DNA of 64,000 nucleotides. Origin: Salvelinus alpinus (lineage: Eukaryota; Chordata; Actinopteri; Salmoniformes; Salmonidae). The stretch's first letter is position 1. Every line of letters starts with the position of its first letter. The notes under the pieces are model-generated. The model worked only from the letters and a program-made list of their open reading frames with translations. It made no database searches and had not been told where the DNA came from. The position numbers and the translations under genes are program-made. The stretch spans positions 4,169,390-4,233,389 of the forward strand of contig NC_092110.1 in the NCBI RefSeq assembly GCF_045679555.1, read 5' to 3'. Below are positions 34,260-59,321 of this stretch, one piece after another.

Positions 34260-37200
34260 TTGCACAAAAACAATACATTTATTCAAGTGTTCTCCAGCAC
34301 AAATACATAAGGAGCCTTTTTCTTCTTCTGGGTACTAAAACATAAGTATTGGGTAAAGGGTGGAGAATGACTGCTACATTTGCTGTACGCACTGATCATC
34401 TTAAAGAAGAAAACAGTTAATATGACAGAAAAGAAGAAGCCACACAGACTGAGTGCCAACTAACAGTATCACTGGATTATAGAACTGACCTGTCTGAAAC
34501 AGTGAAATGTCATGGTGAGCATCCCAAATGGCACCCTATTCACTATATATGGCACCCTATGGGTCTTGGCCAAAAGTAGTGCACTATAAAGGTAACAGGG
34601 TGCCATTTGGGACATAACTTTTAATAACAAAAGCATCAATCAAGAAACGACAATTGAAAACAAGACATGGAAGATAGGATATTATGGCATGGAATGTAGG
34701 ATTAAGAAGCAATGCGAATGCCAAGTTTTAAGCATACATTATTCATTATGCTACAGTAAAAGTTCTTACCGAAATGTTTCTTTTTTTTTTTTTGTTATTT
34801 CCCATTACGGAGTACATGGTTTTCCCCCACAGATAAGCACCAACCAACTACAGCAATTTCTAGTCTAAAACAATATAGGAAACTCATAATTTATTATTCA
34901 CAATTTTTTCAAGTACAAAGTTAAAATGCCTTTGTTAATATATGCATCATATGAGAGTGAAATAATAGTGCTCTTCAATCATTACTATAAGGAACTTAAA
35001 AACAGTCATTGTCAAGACAAGTTTTATTTCTCTTCCAAACAAATATATTTTTTCTTGATTAGATAAAATTTTTAGCACCGTCAGAAACACCTACAATCCC
35101 TCTTTATAGTTCTTTAAAGAAACAAAAGCAACAAAAAAACAACCAACATTATGTAGGGCTGTGCAGTGAAGTATAGACCGTTCCATCTTAAAGCTGTCAT
35201 TATTAGGCTACTGTTAAGATCACGTGACACATTTCAACTGGATTCACTCAGAACATTGGAAAACAAAACAAATGAACAGTACTAGAAGGCAAGACTTGGA
35301 GTCTACCCACCTCTAATGTTTCATAGCTTATTTTGACGAAATTTGTTCAATTTTACTTGATTACATTTTTTTTGCCCTAATCTTTTTTTCCTAATTCCAT
35401 GATATATATTAGCAAAGAATTATATTTGTACATCTCATAGGTAATACAAAAAGAGAAAAAAACAAACCAAAACCAGCAACAGGAAAACTCTATGTACAAA
35501 ATGTACAAGGGGCATGGTCATTTGCTATACAGAAGGGGAATTAATGTCAACACAGCGTACAAGAATTCCTGCGAACCCAACGTGTGAAGTTCAACTAAAA
35601 CGGCGGCAAGGATACAGTAAGGTCACTTAAGAACTTAATCATGTATGAAACTACATTTATGAAATTAAGTCATATTGAATATTTAGATGGGACATCGGTA
35701 AGTCGTAATCTCTGCTCTTTTTTTGGGGCCACTGTTCAATTTTGAGTTGTGACAAACTCATTTCTAAAATCTTCCACATTCAAGGTCATAATAATTCAGA
35801 TCGTCAGTAAATGCAGATTTGGAATGTAATCCAAGTTCGGGTAATAATCGTTTGAATACCTCTCTCTCTTTCGCTCTCTAAATATTCGGGATCTAAATCC
35901 TACAATCGTAATAGAAAAAGACACATTCTTTTTCATCCAGAGGATGATACTGAATTACTGCTTTGAACAGAAGACAATATGTTAACGGAGCACACAAATC
36001 ATTTTCAAATCAATCTACTGTACATCGAGTAGCATCAATAATTCAATCGTTTCCATGGATACAACACCATTCTAATAATCCATTAGTTCACTTCTATTGG
36101 CACAGCCCTACTGTGTAGAAAACATACGGTATTACACAATGGTAGAACAGTTCACCTCATAAAAACTAAAATTTCACAAGAAAAAACAAGAAAATGTTTC
36201 TAATACTAAAGAAAAAAAAGAAGTATACATATAAAAAGTGCTTTATAATGTTGGTAAAACAGCACAAAATTGCTATAAAAAGGTAGAAGAACATTGTGAA
36301 GCCGCACCATATTGTTTGAAGACTTGCACCTGACATTATCTAGTTTGCAGGGGTGAGAAGGGAAGGAGAGTCTTTACTTGGATGTGGAAACACCAGGGCA
36401 CCCACACTCCCTCCAGTCCACCGACCGCGCTAACTAACAGTTGTACAGTAATGACATTGGTCAGGATGAAGCTACAAAAAAGTAGTTCACCACACAGACT
36501 TTGATCAAGATTTTTTGTATTTTTTTGTAACGACAGAAAACATCACTGCCAATGTGGCTAGCTTCATTTTCTGTTTGTTCAGAGTCTGACACAGGCAGGC
36601 ACGGGGGCCTGAGTTTGCGTGTCGCAAGGCTGGGAAAATGATTGAAAAAGCACCAGTACAATTTGTGTTTAAAAAAGCTGTAAAACATAGGAAAGAGGAG
36701 GATATGGCATGCTATTCTGCAGTCTTCTGCCACCACGCCGTATTTTATCGCCACTTTGAAGTCATTTAAAGTTATTAAGATAGCACATAACTTCTTTAAG
36801 TGTGAAAACATCACACTGAAAAAACTACTTTGCAGGCAATGGTTTTTTTAAAACATTTCCCATCTTGTCTAAAGTGTAGTGCCTGTGCCACATGGACTGT
36901 GATGTTTCCTATTGTCTCGAAGCACCATGGTATTGTAACCATTTTACAGTAGTACCTTTACCTTCAGTTAACTGTGTATATAAACTGTAAACAAAGAGGT
37001 ATATGTGATCTGGTGTTTTGGATTCATTAAGACACAGCTTTCTGTGACACTGAAGAAAATCCCCTTATTCACTTTAGCTCTGCGAGGCTCAGTAGCTGGA
37101 GGTGGATTGCATCGTCCACTTCAGATATAGGCCAAAACAAAATCATGCCTACACAGCCAAAATCATTCACATACATACTGTACATACAGTATGATAAACT

Positions 37201-37569
37201 CTTCTCTTTCAGATCTTTTCCAATCACCCAATCCTAGTCTTTACTCAACAACAACAAAAAAATCGCACAGATCCTAGTTTCTTCTTTCTCAGTGCCTTGA
37301 GAAGAAAGCCTTGTCTCAAGTATAGCTTGCACAAATAAATCAATAAAAAAAATACTGGATAACACTGCTAAAAAGGTAAAATGACATATACAAATTAAAT
37401 AGAATAAGAAGTACATTTCAAAATACAAGAAATCATGTGAAATATCTACTCTGATGATGTTTCGCTTGCCTGAGAAATGATACCAGGAAGTAGTATAATT
37501 TCACCACAACTCTTGTTTCTAGTTACAACATCAGTTACATGTTTGTGATGGTTTTTAAGCCAAGTCTTG
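34260..37569 (-). other. dnmt3a: Probable dnmt3a 3' UTR
   Basis: About 3.3 kb after the dnmt3a stop, nearly free of transposons except one MITE. A minus-strand AATAAA lies at 34278-34283 (TTTATT on plus), and the sequence type changes beyond it. A long 3' UTR is usual for DNMT3A; the exact end is inferred. Confidence 0.45.
34520..34613. mobile_element. Short hairpin MITE, second copy
   Basis: CATCCCAAATGGCACCCTAT and ACAGGGTGCCATTTGGGACA are inverted around CACTATATATGGCACC...AGTAGTGCACTATA. Same family as 5238-5323. It would lie in the dnmt3a 3' UTR, where the transcript could fold into a long hairpin. Confidence 0.75.
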
Positions 37570-50580
<13,011 letters not shown>

Positions 50581-50584
<4 letters not shown>

Positions 50585-50885
50585 CTGAAACACCACAGAG
50601 TACAGGAAGAGGTCAGTTTTCTCTGCCTGAAACACCACAGAGTACAGGAAGAGGTCAGTTCTCTCTGCCTGAAACACCAGAGTACAGGAAGAGGTCCGTT
50701 CTCTCTGCATGAAACACCACAGAGTACAGGAAGAGGTCAGTTCTCTCTGCCTGAAACACCACAGAGTACAGGAAGAGGTCAGTTCTCTCTGCCTGAAACA
50801 CCACAGAGTACAGGAAGAGGTCAGTTCTCTCTGCCTGAAACACCACAGAGGAAAAGGAGAGGTCAGTTCTCTCTGCCTGAAACAT
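50581..50885 (-). repeat. 42-bp tandem array of a splice acceptor
   Basis: Units CTGCCTGAAACACCACAGAG plus 22 bases (TACAGGAAGAGGTCAGTTCTCT, shown here only as the end of the unit) repeat seven times with a partial eighth; the third unit is 40 bp. On the minus strand each unit reads pyrimidine-rich sequence, GTGTTTCAG, then GCAG. One unit (50705) has lost the AG. The array begins at the real dnmt3a acceptor. Confidence 0.95.
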
Positions 50886-50975
50886 ACTCAGATAGACCCC
50901 AGGCAGGGGAGATGTCAATCTAATATAATATGTATTCCATTTAGCAGATACGTTTATCCAAAGTTACTTGCAGTC

Positions 50976-51204
50976 CACTCTTAGAAAAAAGGGTTCCAAA
51001 ATGGTCCTTCGGCTGCCCCACAGTAGAAGCCTTCTTGGTTCCAGGTAGAACCATTTTTAGTTCCAGGTAGAACCCATTTGGGTTCCATGTAGAACACTCT
51101 GTGGAAAGGGTTGTACATGGAACGCAAAAGGATTCAACCTGGAACCAAAAAGGGTTATCCTATGGGGACAGTCGAAGAGTGTCGTGTAGTTTTTTCTAAG
51201 AGTG
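50976..51204. mobile_element. MITE with CACTCTTAGAAAAA ends
   Basis: CACTCTTAGAAAAA and TTTTTCTAAGAGTG are perfect inverted ends. The interior is rich in GGTTCCAGGTAGAACC-type inverted units. It is related by ends and interior to 20234-20836. The flanks CATTTAGCAGATACGTTTAT (50938) belong to another old repeat. Confidence 0.8.
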
Positions 51205-51476
51205 TAGTGTGTGCACAGAATTACATATAGAAACCACTTTCTATTTAATAGGATCTGTGTGTGTGTGCAAACATTATTTGTATGGGTGGCCAAGTTTGAA
51301 ACAAATCCACAACTCTGACATTGTAAGTGCCATGCTCTACACACTAAGCCACAAAGGGATGATGAGGAAGCTCCATGTACAGTTCAGCACTTTTAAAATA
51401 CTCTCGTGGAGTAATGTCAATCAGAAATCTTCTGACAATAACCCATGTAATGAAACACATTTCTTAATGTATTTTA

Positions 51477-52797
51477 TACTGAACAAAAACATAAACTAAA
51501 CTTATTTTTCTAAAATGTTGTGCACAAATTTGTTTACATCCCTGTTAGTGACCACTTATATTTTGCCAAGATAATCCATCCACCTATCAGATGTGGCAAA
51601 TCAAGAAGCTGATTAAACAGCAGGATCATTACACAGGTGCACCTTGTGCTGGGGACTATAAAAGGCCACTCTAAAATGTGAAGTTTTGTCGCACTACACA
51701 ATGCCACAGATGTCTAAAGTTGAGGGAGCGTGCAATTGGCATGCTGACTGCAGGAATGTCCACCAGAGCTGTTGCCAGAGAATTGAATGTCCATTTCTCT
51801 ACCATAAGCCGCCACCAACGTCGCTTTAGAGAATTTGGCAGTACATCCAACCAGCCTCACATCCGCAGATCATGTGTAACCACACCAGCCCAGGACCTCC
51901 ACATCCCGCTTGTTCATCTGTGGGATCGTCTGAGACCAACCGACCGGACAGCTGATGAAACTGTGGGTTTGCACAATCAAAGAATTTCAAACCGTCAGAA
52001 ACCGTCTCAGGGAAGCTCATCTGCAGGCTCGTCATCCTCATCAGGGTCTTGACCTGACTGCATATCGGCTCTTCATGGATGAATCCCGGTTTCAGATGGC
52101 AGAGAGTGTATGGCGTCGTGTGGGTGAGCGGTTTGCTAATGTCAACGTTGTGAACAGAGTACCCCATGGTAGCGGTGGGGTTATGGTATGGGAAAACATA
52201 AACTACGGACAATGAACACAATAGCATTTCATCGATGGCAATTTGAAAGCACAGAGATACCGTGACGAGATCCTGAGGCCCATTATCATGCCATTCATCC
52301 GCCGCCATCACTTCATGTTTCAGCATGATAATGCACGGCCCCATGTCGCAAGGATCTGTACACAATTCCTGGAAGCTGAAAATGTCCCAGTTCTTCCATG
52401 GCTTGCATACTCACCAGACATGTCACCCATTGAGCATGTTTGGAATGCTCGGGATCGACGTGTACGACAGCGTGTTCCAGTTCCCGCCAATATCCGGCAA
52501 CTTCGCACAGCCATTGAAGAGGAGTGGGACGACATTCCACAGGCCACAATCAACAGCCTGATCAACTCAATGCGAAGGAGATGTGTCGCGCTGCATGAGG
52601 CAAATGGTATTCACAGCAGATACTGACTAGTTTTCTGATCTGTGACTAACAGATCCATATCTGTATTCCCAGTCATGTGCAATCCATAGATTTGGCCCTA
52701 ATTTATTTATTTCAATTGACTGATTTCCTTGTATGAACTGCAACTCAGTAAAATCTTTGAAATTGTTGCATGTTGCGTTTTATATTTTTGTTCAGGG
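51477..52797 (+). mobile_element. Tc1-like transposon (GAACAAAAATATA family)
   Basis: TA on both sides; ends TACTGAACAAAAACATAAAC and ATATTTTTGTTCAGGG. The plus-strand transposase is in three pieces: 51678-52052 (LRERAIGMLTAGMSTRAVAR, ELNVHFSTISRHQRRFREFG), 51955-52215 (LFMDESRFQMAESVWRRVGE; GSGGVMVWENI) and 52243-52626 (FQHDNARPHVARICTQFLEA; DMSPIEHVWNARDRRVRQR). The D-D-E/D residues are present (MDES, HDNA, PIEH), so it was lost by frame changes only. It lies upstream of the first dnmt3a exon seen here. Confidence 0.92.
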
Positions 52798-53760
52798 TAC
52801 ATCCTGTGTAAACATTATGCTAACCTGTATGAAGGTAAAAGGAATCCAAAATACTTCAGTGTCCAGCACTAGAGACTGCTTACACAATACAAAAAACACA
52901 TAGTGTACTTCCTGTAGTGTAGAGAGCACTGCTATCTGCGCACCAATACCAATACCAAACGTATCTGTGTAGCTGGTGGGCAGTAGAGGAAGAGTTCACT
53001 GGGTTTGTGGTACCTGACACTGAAACATTAGGTCAATCACACAGAGGACGAGCAAGCCGGGCCCAGACATGACTTAAGCCTCTCACACTAAATCTCCAAC
53101 AGCTGCACTCATCCTACTGCAGTCTGCCTCTCTCTCTCTCTCTCTCTCTCCCCCTCTCTCTCTCTCCCGGTTTATCTCTCTCACTCTCATACACACACAC
53201 GTGAATGCCCTTTACAGCTGCACTCATTCCATCGCTCTGGTCCAAAATCTTTCTCAGGTTTCTCTCACACGCATGTGTGTGTGTGTGCAGAGGTGGTAGG
53301 GGCAGAGGAGGGAGAGGAGAGAGAGGGCTGGGAACAAACCCTAAACCCCCATCTCAGCGGGCTCAGTGTGCCTCTCTCCCTCCATACAGTAGGCCCCGAG
53401 GGGGAGGGGGTGAGGGTGGTAGGGCATGGGGAGGGCCGGTGGGGCAGAGCAGAAACATGTGGTGTTCAATCAAGAGGCTCTACTCTAGTTTATAAATATC
53501 TTCTGTACAGTAGAAGTAGTGGACGACTGCCCGGTTCAAAGCCCTCCTCAACCATGTGTGTTAGAGTTGGCTCAGCTCCAGGAATGCAGGAGGCCGGGGA
53601 TGAGGTGTGTGTAGGAGAGAAAAGGTGTTTGTTTGTAAAAACACTTTTTTTTCTAACTCTATGATATAATCCACTTTTTTTTTTACTATGTCTTGTTGAA
53701 CACATGAGTCAGGGGATGAGCAGAGCATAGATGTGGTGTCCTCTTGGATGTGTGTTGGAT
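52798..53760 (-). other. dnmt3a intron or upstream DNA with CT tract
   Basis: Contains a CT-rich tract (53130-53180) and G-rich sequence (53285-53450). Open frames on plus at 53205-53664 are low-complexity and not similar to any protein I know. Confidence 0.4.
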
Positions 53761-53761
53761 T

Positions 53762-53935
53762 CAAACTTCTGAATCAAACACACTGTGATTCAAACACTGA
53801 TTCAACAAACTTCTGAATCAAACACACTGTGATTCAAACACTGATTCAACAAACTTCTGAATCAAACACACTGTGATTCAAACACTGATTCAACAAACTT
53901 CTGAATCAAACACTCTGATTTCAAACAAATTGATT
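53762..53935. repeat. 45-bp tandem repeat, nearly 4 copies
   Basis: AACTTCTGAATCAAACACAC then TGTGATTCAAACACTGATTC repeats with a period near 45 bp. The last copy is shorter and diverged, followed by a small (GATCTATGATC)n cluster to 53985. Confidence 0.9.
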
Positions 53936-53984
53936 CAAACAACATCTCGATCTATGATCGATCTATGATCGATCTATGATCGAT

Positions 53985-54112
53985 CACACCGTGCTTCTAC
54001 ACCTGCATTACTAGCTGTTTGGGGTTTTAGGCTGGGTGTCTGTACAGCACTTCGAGATATTAGCTGATGTACGAAGGGCTATATAAAATAAAATTGATTG
54101 ATTGATTGATTG
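53985..54112 (+). repeat. Retroposon fragment with (TTGA)n tail
   Basis: GTGCTTCTACACCTGCATTA to GGGCTATATAAAATAAAA, then TTGATTGATTGATTGATTGA. Forward copy of the family at 12885-13010; the simple tail marks the 3' end. Confidence 0.7.
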
Positions 54113-54365
54113 ATGATCTTTTGACAGTGATAAAGTTTTACTACATTTTCTTGTGCAGTCAAAGAATTGAGTTGGTGCCAAGAGTATTCATGCCAAGTCA
54201 AATCTGTTAATACAACTGCACTGTGTTTACAATATGGCACCACAAAGGAAACTCTGCTAATCATTGACTGGAAAAAGGGGGGGGGGGGGGGGGGAATGTA
54301 AAAGTAACTGAGTTCAATAGGTTCAGACTCATTGCTAATGTAGCAGGCCATCTGGTGGGACAGTA

Positions 54366-54731
54366 AGTAAGCATACCACCCTGTATCACACTACTGGCTT
54401 GCCTCTGAAGCTACGTAGGGTCGGTCCTGGTCGGGAGACCAGATGCTGCTGGAAATGGTGTTGGAGGTCCAGTAGGGGGCACTCTGGTCTAAGGAGATCC
54501 CCCAGGGCAGTGAATGGGACATTGCCCTGCATATGGTGCTGTCTATCGGATGGGATGTTAAAATGGGTGTCCAGACTCTCTGTGGTCACTAAAGATCCCA
54601 TGGCACTTGCCGTAAGAGTAGGGGAGTTAACCCCGGTGTCCTGGCTAAATTCCTTGCCCTCACACCATCATATCCACCTAATCATCCCCAGCTTCCAATT
54701 GTCTCATTCTACCCCCCTGTAATTCTCCCCC
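54366..54731 (+). repeat. 5S rRNA-derived SINE (SINE3-like)
   Basis: TAAGCATACCACCCTG and GCCTCTGAAGCTACGTAGGG, then TCGGTCCTGGTCGGGAGACC match the 5' end and internal promoter region of 5S rRNA (CCATACCACCCTG; GAAGCTAAGCAGGGTCGG; GGGAGACC). Part of box C (AGTACTTGGAT) is missing. The body AGATGCTGCTGGAAATGGTG onward is unrelated to 5S, so it is a SINE and not a 5S gene. Confidence 0.8.
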
Positions 54732-55156
54732 ATCTTACACGTAAAATAAGGGTCAATAAGTTCAGGGTGGATTTCAAAGAAAGTGAGGAAATTTCTGTAG
54801 CCTAATGTGGTGGCCATTTTGGCAAGTTTTGGGGGAGTAACTTCTCTCTCCGGGTTGCTGCTAGTGGGTTATTTATCTTCAGAATCAATGGAAAACTGAC
54901 TCTACCAAAGGCTGGTGGGGGAGGAGTAGAGTACAGTGGCTATAAGAACCAGATATCTGTCTCTGGCCTTTTTCCCAGTTGTAAATGCCCCCTTTTGAGG
55001 GCCTCTCTCTCGTATGAGTGCAGCCACACCAGGCAGGCAGCCTGCAAGACAGGCCCTCTAGAGCGAAGGAGGTAGTAGAGAGAAGAGACAATGCAGTATT
55101 TATCATCGAGACACGCTGCCACTGACAACCTCAGAAATACCAGTGAGCAGCACCTA

Positions 55157-56566
55157 CAGCGACTTCAAGAAGTATGCATACTCCTTGTCTTTTTCCACAT
55201 TTTGTTGTGTTACCGCCAGAATTAAAAATGGATTCAATTAAGATTTTTTTGTCACTGGCCTACACACAACACCCCATAATATCAAAGTGGAAATACATAT
55301 TTAGTCATTTTTACAAATTAAATAAAAACTGGAAAACTGAAATGTCTTGAGTCAATGAGTATTCAAATCCTTTGTTATGGCAAGCCTAAATAAGTTCAGA
55401 AGTAAAAATGTGCTTAACAAGTCACATAATAAGTTGCATGGACTATGTGCAATAATGGTGTTTAACATGATTTCTTTTATGATTACCTCATCTCTGTACC
55501 CCACACATACAATTATCTGTAAGGTCCCTCAGTCGAGCACTTACAAAATCGAATGGCTGTGATAGGAGAACTGAGGATTACATTGTAACATTGTAGATAC
55601 TCCACAATACTAACCTAAATGACAGAGTGAAAAGAAGATAGCCTGTACAAAATAAAAAATATTCCAAAACATGATTCCTGTTTGCAACAAGGCACTAAAG
55701 TAATATTGCAAAAAATGTGGCAAAGCAACTCACTTTTTGTCCTGAATACAAAGTGTTATGTTTGGGTAAATCCAATATAACTAATTCCTGAGTACCACTC
55801 TCCATATTTTCAAGCAAAGTGGTGGCTGCATCATGATACGGGTATGCTTGTAATCGTTAAGGACAAGGAAGTTTTTCAGGATAAAAAAAAATAACAGAAT
55901 GGAGCTAAGCACAGGCAAAATCCTAGAGGAAAACCTGGTTCAGTCTGCTTTCCACCAGACACTGGGAGATTAATTTGCCTTTCAGCAGGACAACCACCTA
56001 AAACACAAGGCCGACTTTACACTGGAGTTGCTTACCAAAAAGACAGTGAATGTTCCTGAGTGGCCGAGATACAGTTTAGCCTTACATTTGCTTGAAAATC
56101 TATGGCAAGACTTGAAAATGGTTGTCTAGCAATGATCAACAACCAAGTTGACAGAGATTGAGGAAATTTTAAAAGAACACAGTGCAAATATTGTACAAAG
56201 CAGGTGTACAAAGCTCCTAGAGACTTACCCAGAAACACTCACAGCTGTAATCGCTGCCAAAGGTGATTCTAACATGTATTGACTCAGGGGTGTACATTTT
56301 TCACTTTGTCATTATGGGGTATTGTGTGTAGATGGGCGAGATCTTTTTATAAATTTAATACATTTTGAATGTAAATTACATATTTCTGCATTTCATTTTT
56401 GATACATTTGCAAACATTTCTAAAAACATGTTTTCACTTTGACATTATGGGGTATTGTGTGTAGATGGGCGAGAAAAAAAATCTATTTAATACATTTTGA
56501 ATTCAGGCTGCAACACAACAAAATGTGGAATAAATCAAGGGGTATGAATACTTTCTGAAGGCACTG
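55157..56566 (+). mobile_element. Tc1-like transposon (CTTCAGAAAGTATTCATA family), decayed
   Basis: After TA: CAGCGACTTCAAGAAGTATG; right end GTATGAATACTTTCTGAAGG then CACTG before TA. Plus-strand remnants of the catalytic region (AGCAAAGTGGTGGCTGCATC; CAGCAGGACAACCACCTAAA) carry many stops. Same family as 10177-11888, opposite orientation. Confidence 0.85.
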
Positions 56567-56890
56567 TATGTGCCATGTCAGAGAAAACCACAGAAAATGA
56601 CACCATGCATGGATACTAAAAGTAAAACCACTCTATTTAGCAAAAGAAGCAACTTGCTAGGAAATGGTACATTTGATGTTCAAAAGAAGCTGAGTATTCA
56701 TATCAAATCAAACCAAATCAAATGTTATTGGTAACATACACATGGTTAGCAGATCTTAATGCGAGTGTAGCGAAATGCTTGTGCTTCTAGTTCCGGCAGT
56801 GCAGTAATATCTAACAAGTATTCTAACAATTCCCAACAACTACCTAATACACACAAATCTAAAGGGATGAAATAAGAATATATACATATA

Positions 56891-57314
56891 CAGTAATCCC
56901 TCGTTTATCGCGGGGGTTACGTTCCGAAAATGACCCGCGATAAGTGAAATCCGCGAAATAGAAAACTTTTTTTTTTTTTACAATTAGCAACTATTACATG
57001 TATACAAATACAGTGACTCACGTGTAGGCCGTTTCGTCGACATTATGGGTTTAGGAGATGTTCGAAATTACAAGATAATTTGGCCAACTTAATGTAAATT
57101 TGCCAAGCTGTTTTATGTACGTACACATAACTGCACGAGACGACAAAATGATAGCACAATTCGTAGCATGTTTTGATACAAGAAGCGGGAGTGAGTTTTT
57201 AGCGAATCAGAATGCAGAGCACAATGCACCAAAAAAAAAAAAAAAATGCATTATGAAAATCCGCGAAATAGCGAATCCGCGATAAGTGAACCGCGAAGTG
57301 GCGAGGGATCACTG
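56891..57314. mobile_element. pogo-type MITE inside the LINE
   Basis: TA on both sides; ends CAGTAATCCCTCGTTTATCG and CGAAGTGGCGAGGGATCACTG are inverted, with longer pairing of CGCGATAAGTGAAATCCGCG against AATCCGCGATAAGTGAACCG. No transposase. The CGCGGGGGTTACGTTC sequence is typical of Tigger/pogo-type ends. Confidence 0.85.
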
Positions 57315-57323
57315 TAAATATAT

Positions 57324-58335
57324 CAGTGGTGGGCCGTCAGGGCCTGCAAGGCCTTCTCTGCTGGCCTAAACATCATCAGAATATATATTTTTTTTAAATA
57401 TATTTTCCCACAAATATGTATTAAATTATTCCCCAGAGTAAGAGTTATACTCTTCATTTCATAGCTTTCCTCTTGGTTGCACTGCTTCCAGCCCCAGGTT
57501 GAGATTTGGAGGGCTGGTCTTTATGTTAGATCTTTTATCCAATCATATTCAGCCATCATGTGTTGCCAGGGGTCTAAAATCTGCTCTCAGGCCTTCAGAA
57601 TCAACAGTGCGGGCGCTTGTAGCTTAAAGTGAATGGAAATTAAAATTTTGTGTCAACCAATCAGCTTTAGAGTTGGCTATTGTACGCCTGCTGGCTGGCT
57701 CCAGTGTTACACAGGAGCCAGCTAGCAGGCCTAGGGCGTCCACGTCTTTTGATTGGATTACCAATATTGAGAGGCAGGTCCTATGGGCAGGTCTATGCAG
57801 ATCTAGGAAACTCTACTAAGCTGTTTTTTGAACCCACAATGGCGGAAGGAGGAGAAGATATCGATTTCGTCGAGGATATAATTATAACGCCATTCTCAAG
57901 ACGAACTTTTCAAGAAAAGTTAGACATTGTAAGGAGAGGTCGCCCGACGCCACAAAGCCTGTCACAGGCGGGAAAGGGGTTCGTTCGCTCGCCACTTTCA
58001 AAGTTTCAACTACGAGCGCTGTCAATGGCTCAAAGGCTCCGAGAAGCACTGCAAACTGTACTGCTGGGAATGCCTATTATTTGCAAGTGATCGATTTGGT
58101 GTTTGGAGCCACACTGGCTTTGCAAACTTGAGTTGTCTGTTAAACACTGTTTACCCAAAAATTTCAATTTGTCAATTTCAAGGTGACGCAACGCCTGGTT
58201 ATACTGCGTTTCTGTCTAAATGTATAGTGTCTAGAGCCATGGCATAATTGATGATAATAAGAGGTGGATTAATTCGGGTGGGACTGTGTAGTACCTCACT
58301 GAAGGCCTAGGCCCCAGGCCCACGGCACGCCACTG
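57324..58335 (+). mobile_element. hAT element with transposase N-terminus, inside the LINE
   Basis: 8-bp target repeats AAATATAT at 57316-57323 and 58336-58343 are exact. Ends CAGTGGTGGGCCGTCAGGGC and CCAGGCCCACGGCACGCCACTG (last 18 bases used) are inverted. The frame 57839-58090 encodes MAEGGEDIDFVEDIIITPFS and KLDIVRRGRPTPQSLSQAGK, the start of ZMYM1-like hAT transposases; the zinc-finger and catalytic parts are deleted. Confidence 0.88.
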
Positions 58336-59321
58336 AAATATATGGATGAGCGATGGCCGAGCGGCATAGGCAAGATGCAATAGATGATATAAGATACAGT
58401 ATATACATATGAGATGAGTAATGTAAGATATGTAAACATTATTAAAGTGGCATTGTTTAAAGTGACTAGTGAGTCTCAATGTAGGCAGCAGCCTCTCTGA
58501 GTTAGTAATTGCTGTTTAGCAGTCTGATGGCCTTGAAATTTAAGCTGTTTTTCAGTCTCTCGGTCCCTGCTTTGATGCACCTGTACTGACCTCGCCTTCT
58601 GAGTGGTAGCGGGGTGAACAGGCAGTGGCTCGGGTGGTTGTTGTCCTTGATGATATTTTTGGCCTTCCTGTGACATAGGGTGCTGTAGGTATCCTGTAGG
58701 TATCCTGGAGGGCAGGCAGTTTTCCCCCGGTGATGCGTTGTGCAGACTGCACCACCCTCTGGAGAGCCTTGCGGTTGAGGGCGGTGCAGTTGCCATACCA
58801 GGCGGTGATACAGCCCGACAGGATGCTCTCAATTGTGCATCTGTAAAAGTTTGTCAGGGTTTTTGGTGTCAAGCCACATTTCTTCAGCCCCCTGAGGTTG
58901 AAGAGGCGCTGTTGCACCTTCTTCACCACACTGTCTGTGTGGGTGGAACATTTCAGTTTTTCTGTGATGGGTACGTCGAGGAACTTAAATTTCCACCTTC
59001 TCCGCTACTGTCCCTTCGATGTGGATAGGGAGGTGCGCCCTCTGCTGTTTCCTGAAGTCCACGATCATCTCCTTTGTTTTGTTGACGTTGAGTGAGAGGT
59101 TGTTTTCCTGACACCACACTCCCAGAGCCCTCACCTCCTCCATGTAGGCTGTCTCGTCATTGTTGGTAATCAATCCTACTACTGTTGTGTCGTCTGGGGC
59201 TGAGGATGCACCCTTGTGGGGCCCCATAATGTACTATACACCGAACGCATCTGAAATATACAGTAGTCTATTTGAAAGAAAATAAGGCAAACATAGGCAA
59301 CAATGGAGAACCTATTAACTA

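Larger units (their letters stand above)
56701..59223 (-). mobile_element. L2-like LINE, 5'-truncated, split by two DNA transposons
   Basis: Minus-strand frames at 58985-59227 (DDTTVVGLITNNDETAYMEE; LNVNKTKEMIVDFRKQQ) and 58552-58929 (VVKKVQQRLFNLRGLKKCGL; CTIESILSGCITAWYGN; RVVQSAQRITGGKLPALQDT) are the reverse-transcriptase end of a jockey/L2-type LINE, with a frame shift between them. The 3' part is at 58336-58470 and 56701-56890, ending in a (TTTGA)n-like tail near 56701-56720. Two DNA transposons interrupt it. Confidence 0.85.

Noticed and set aside
53205-53664. Upstream dnmt3a exon in a G-rich open frame
   Set aside because: The frame is on the plus strand, opposite to dnmt3a, and is low-complexity; no minus-strand match to the DNMT3A N-terminus was found.
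54366-54450. 5S rRNA gene
   Set aside because: Only parts of 5S are present, a promoter piece is missing, and the sequence continues into a SINE body.
57680-58090. Independent host gene of 136 codons
   Set aside because: Lies inside a hAT element with exact 8-bp target repeats; only the N-terminus of a transposase remains.
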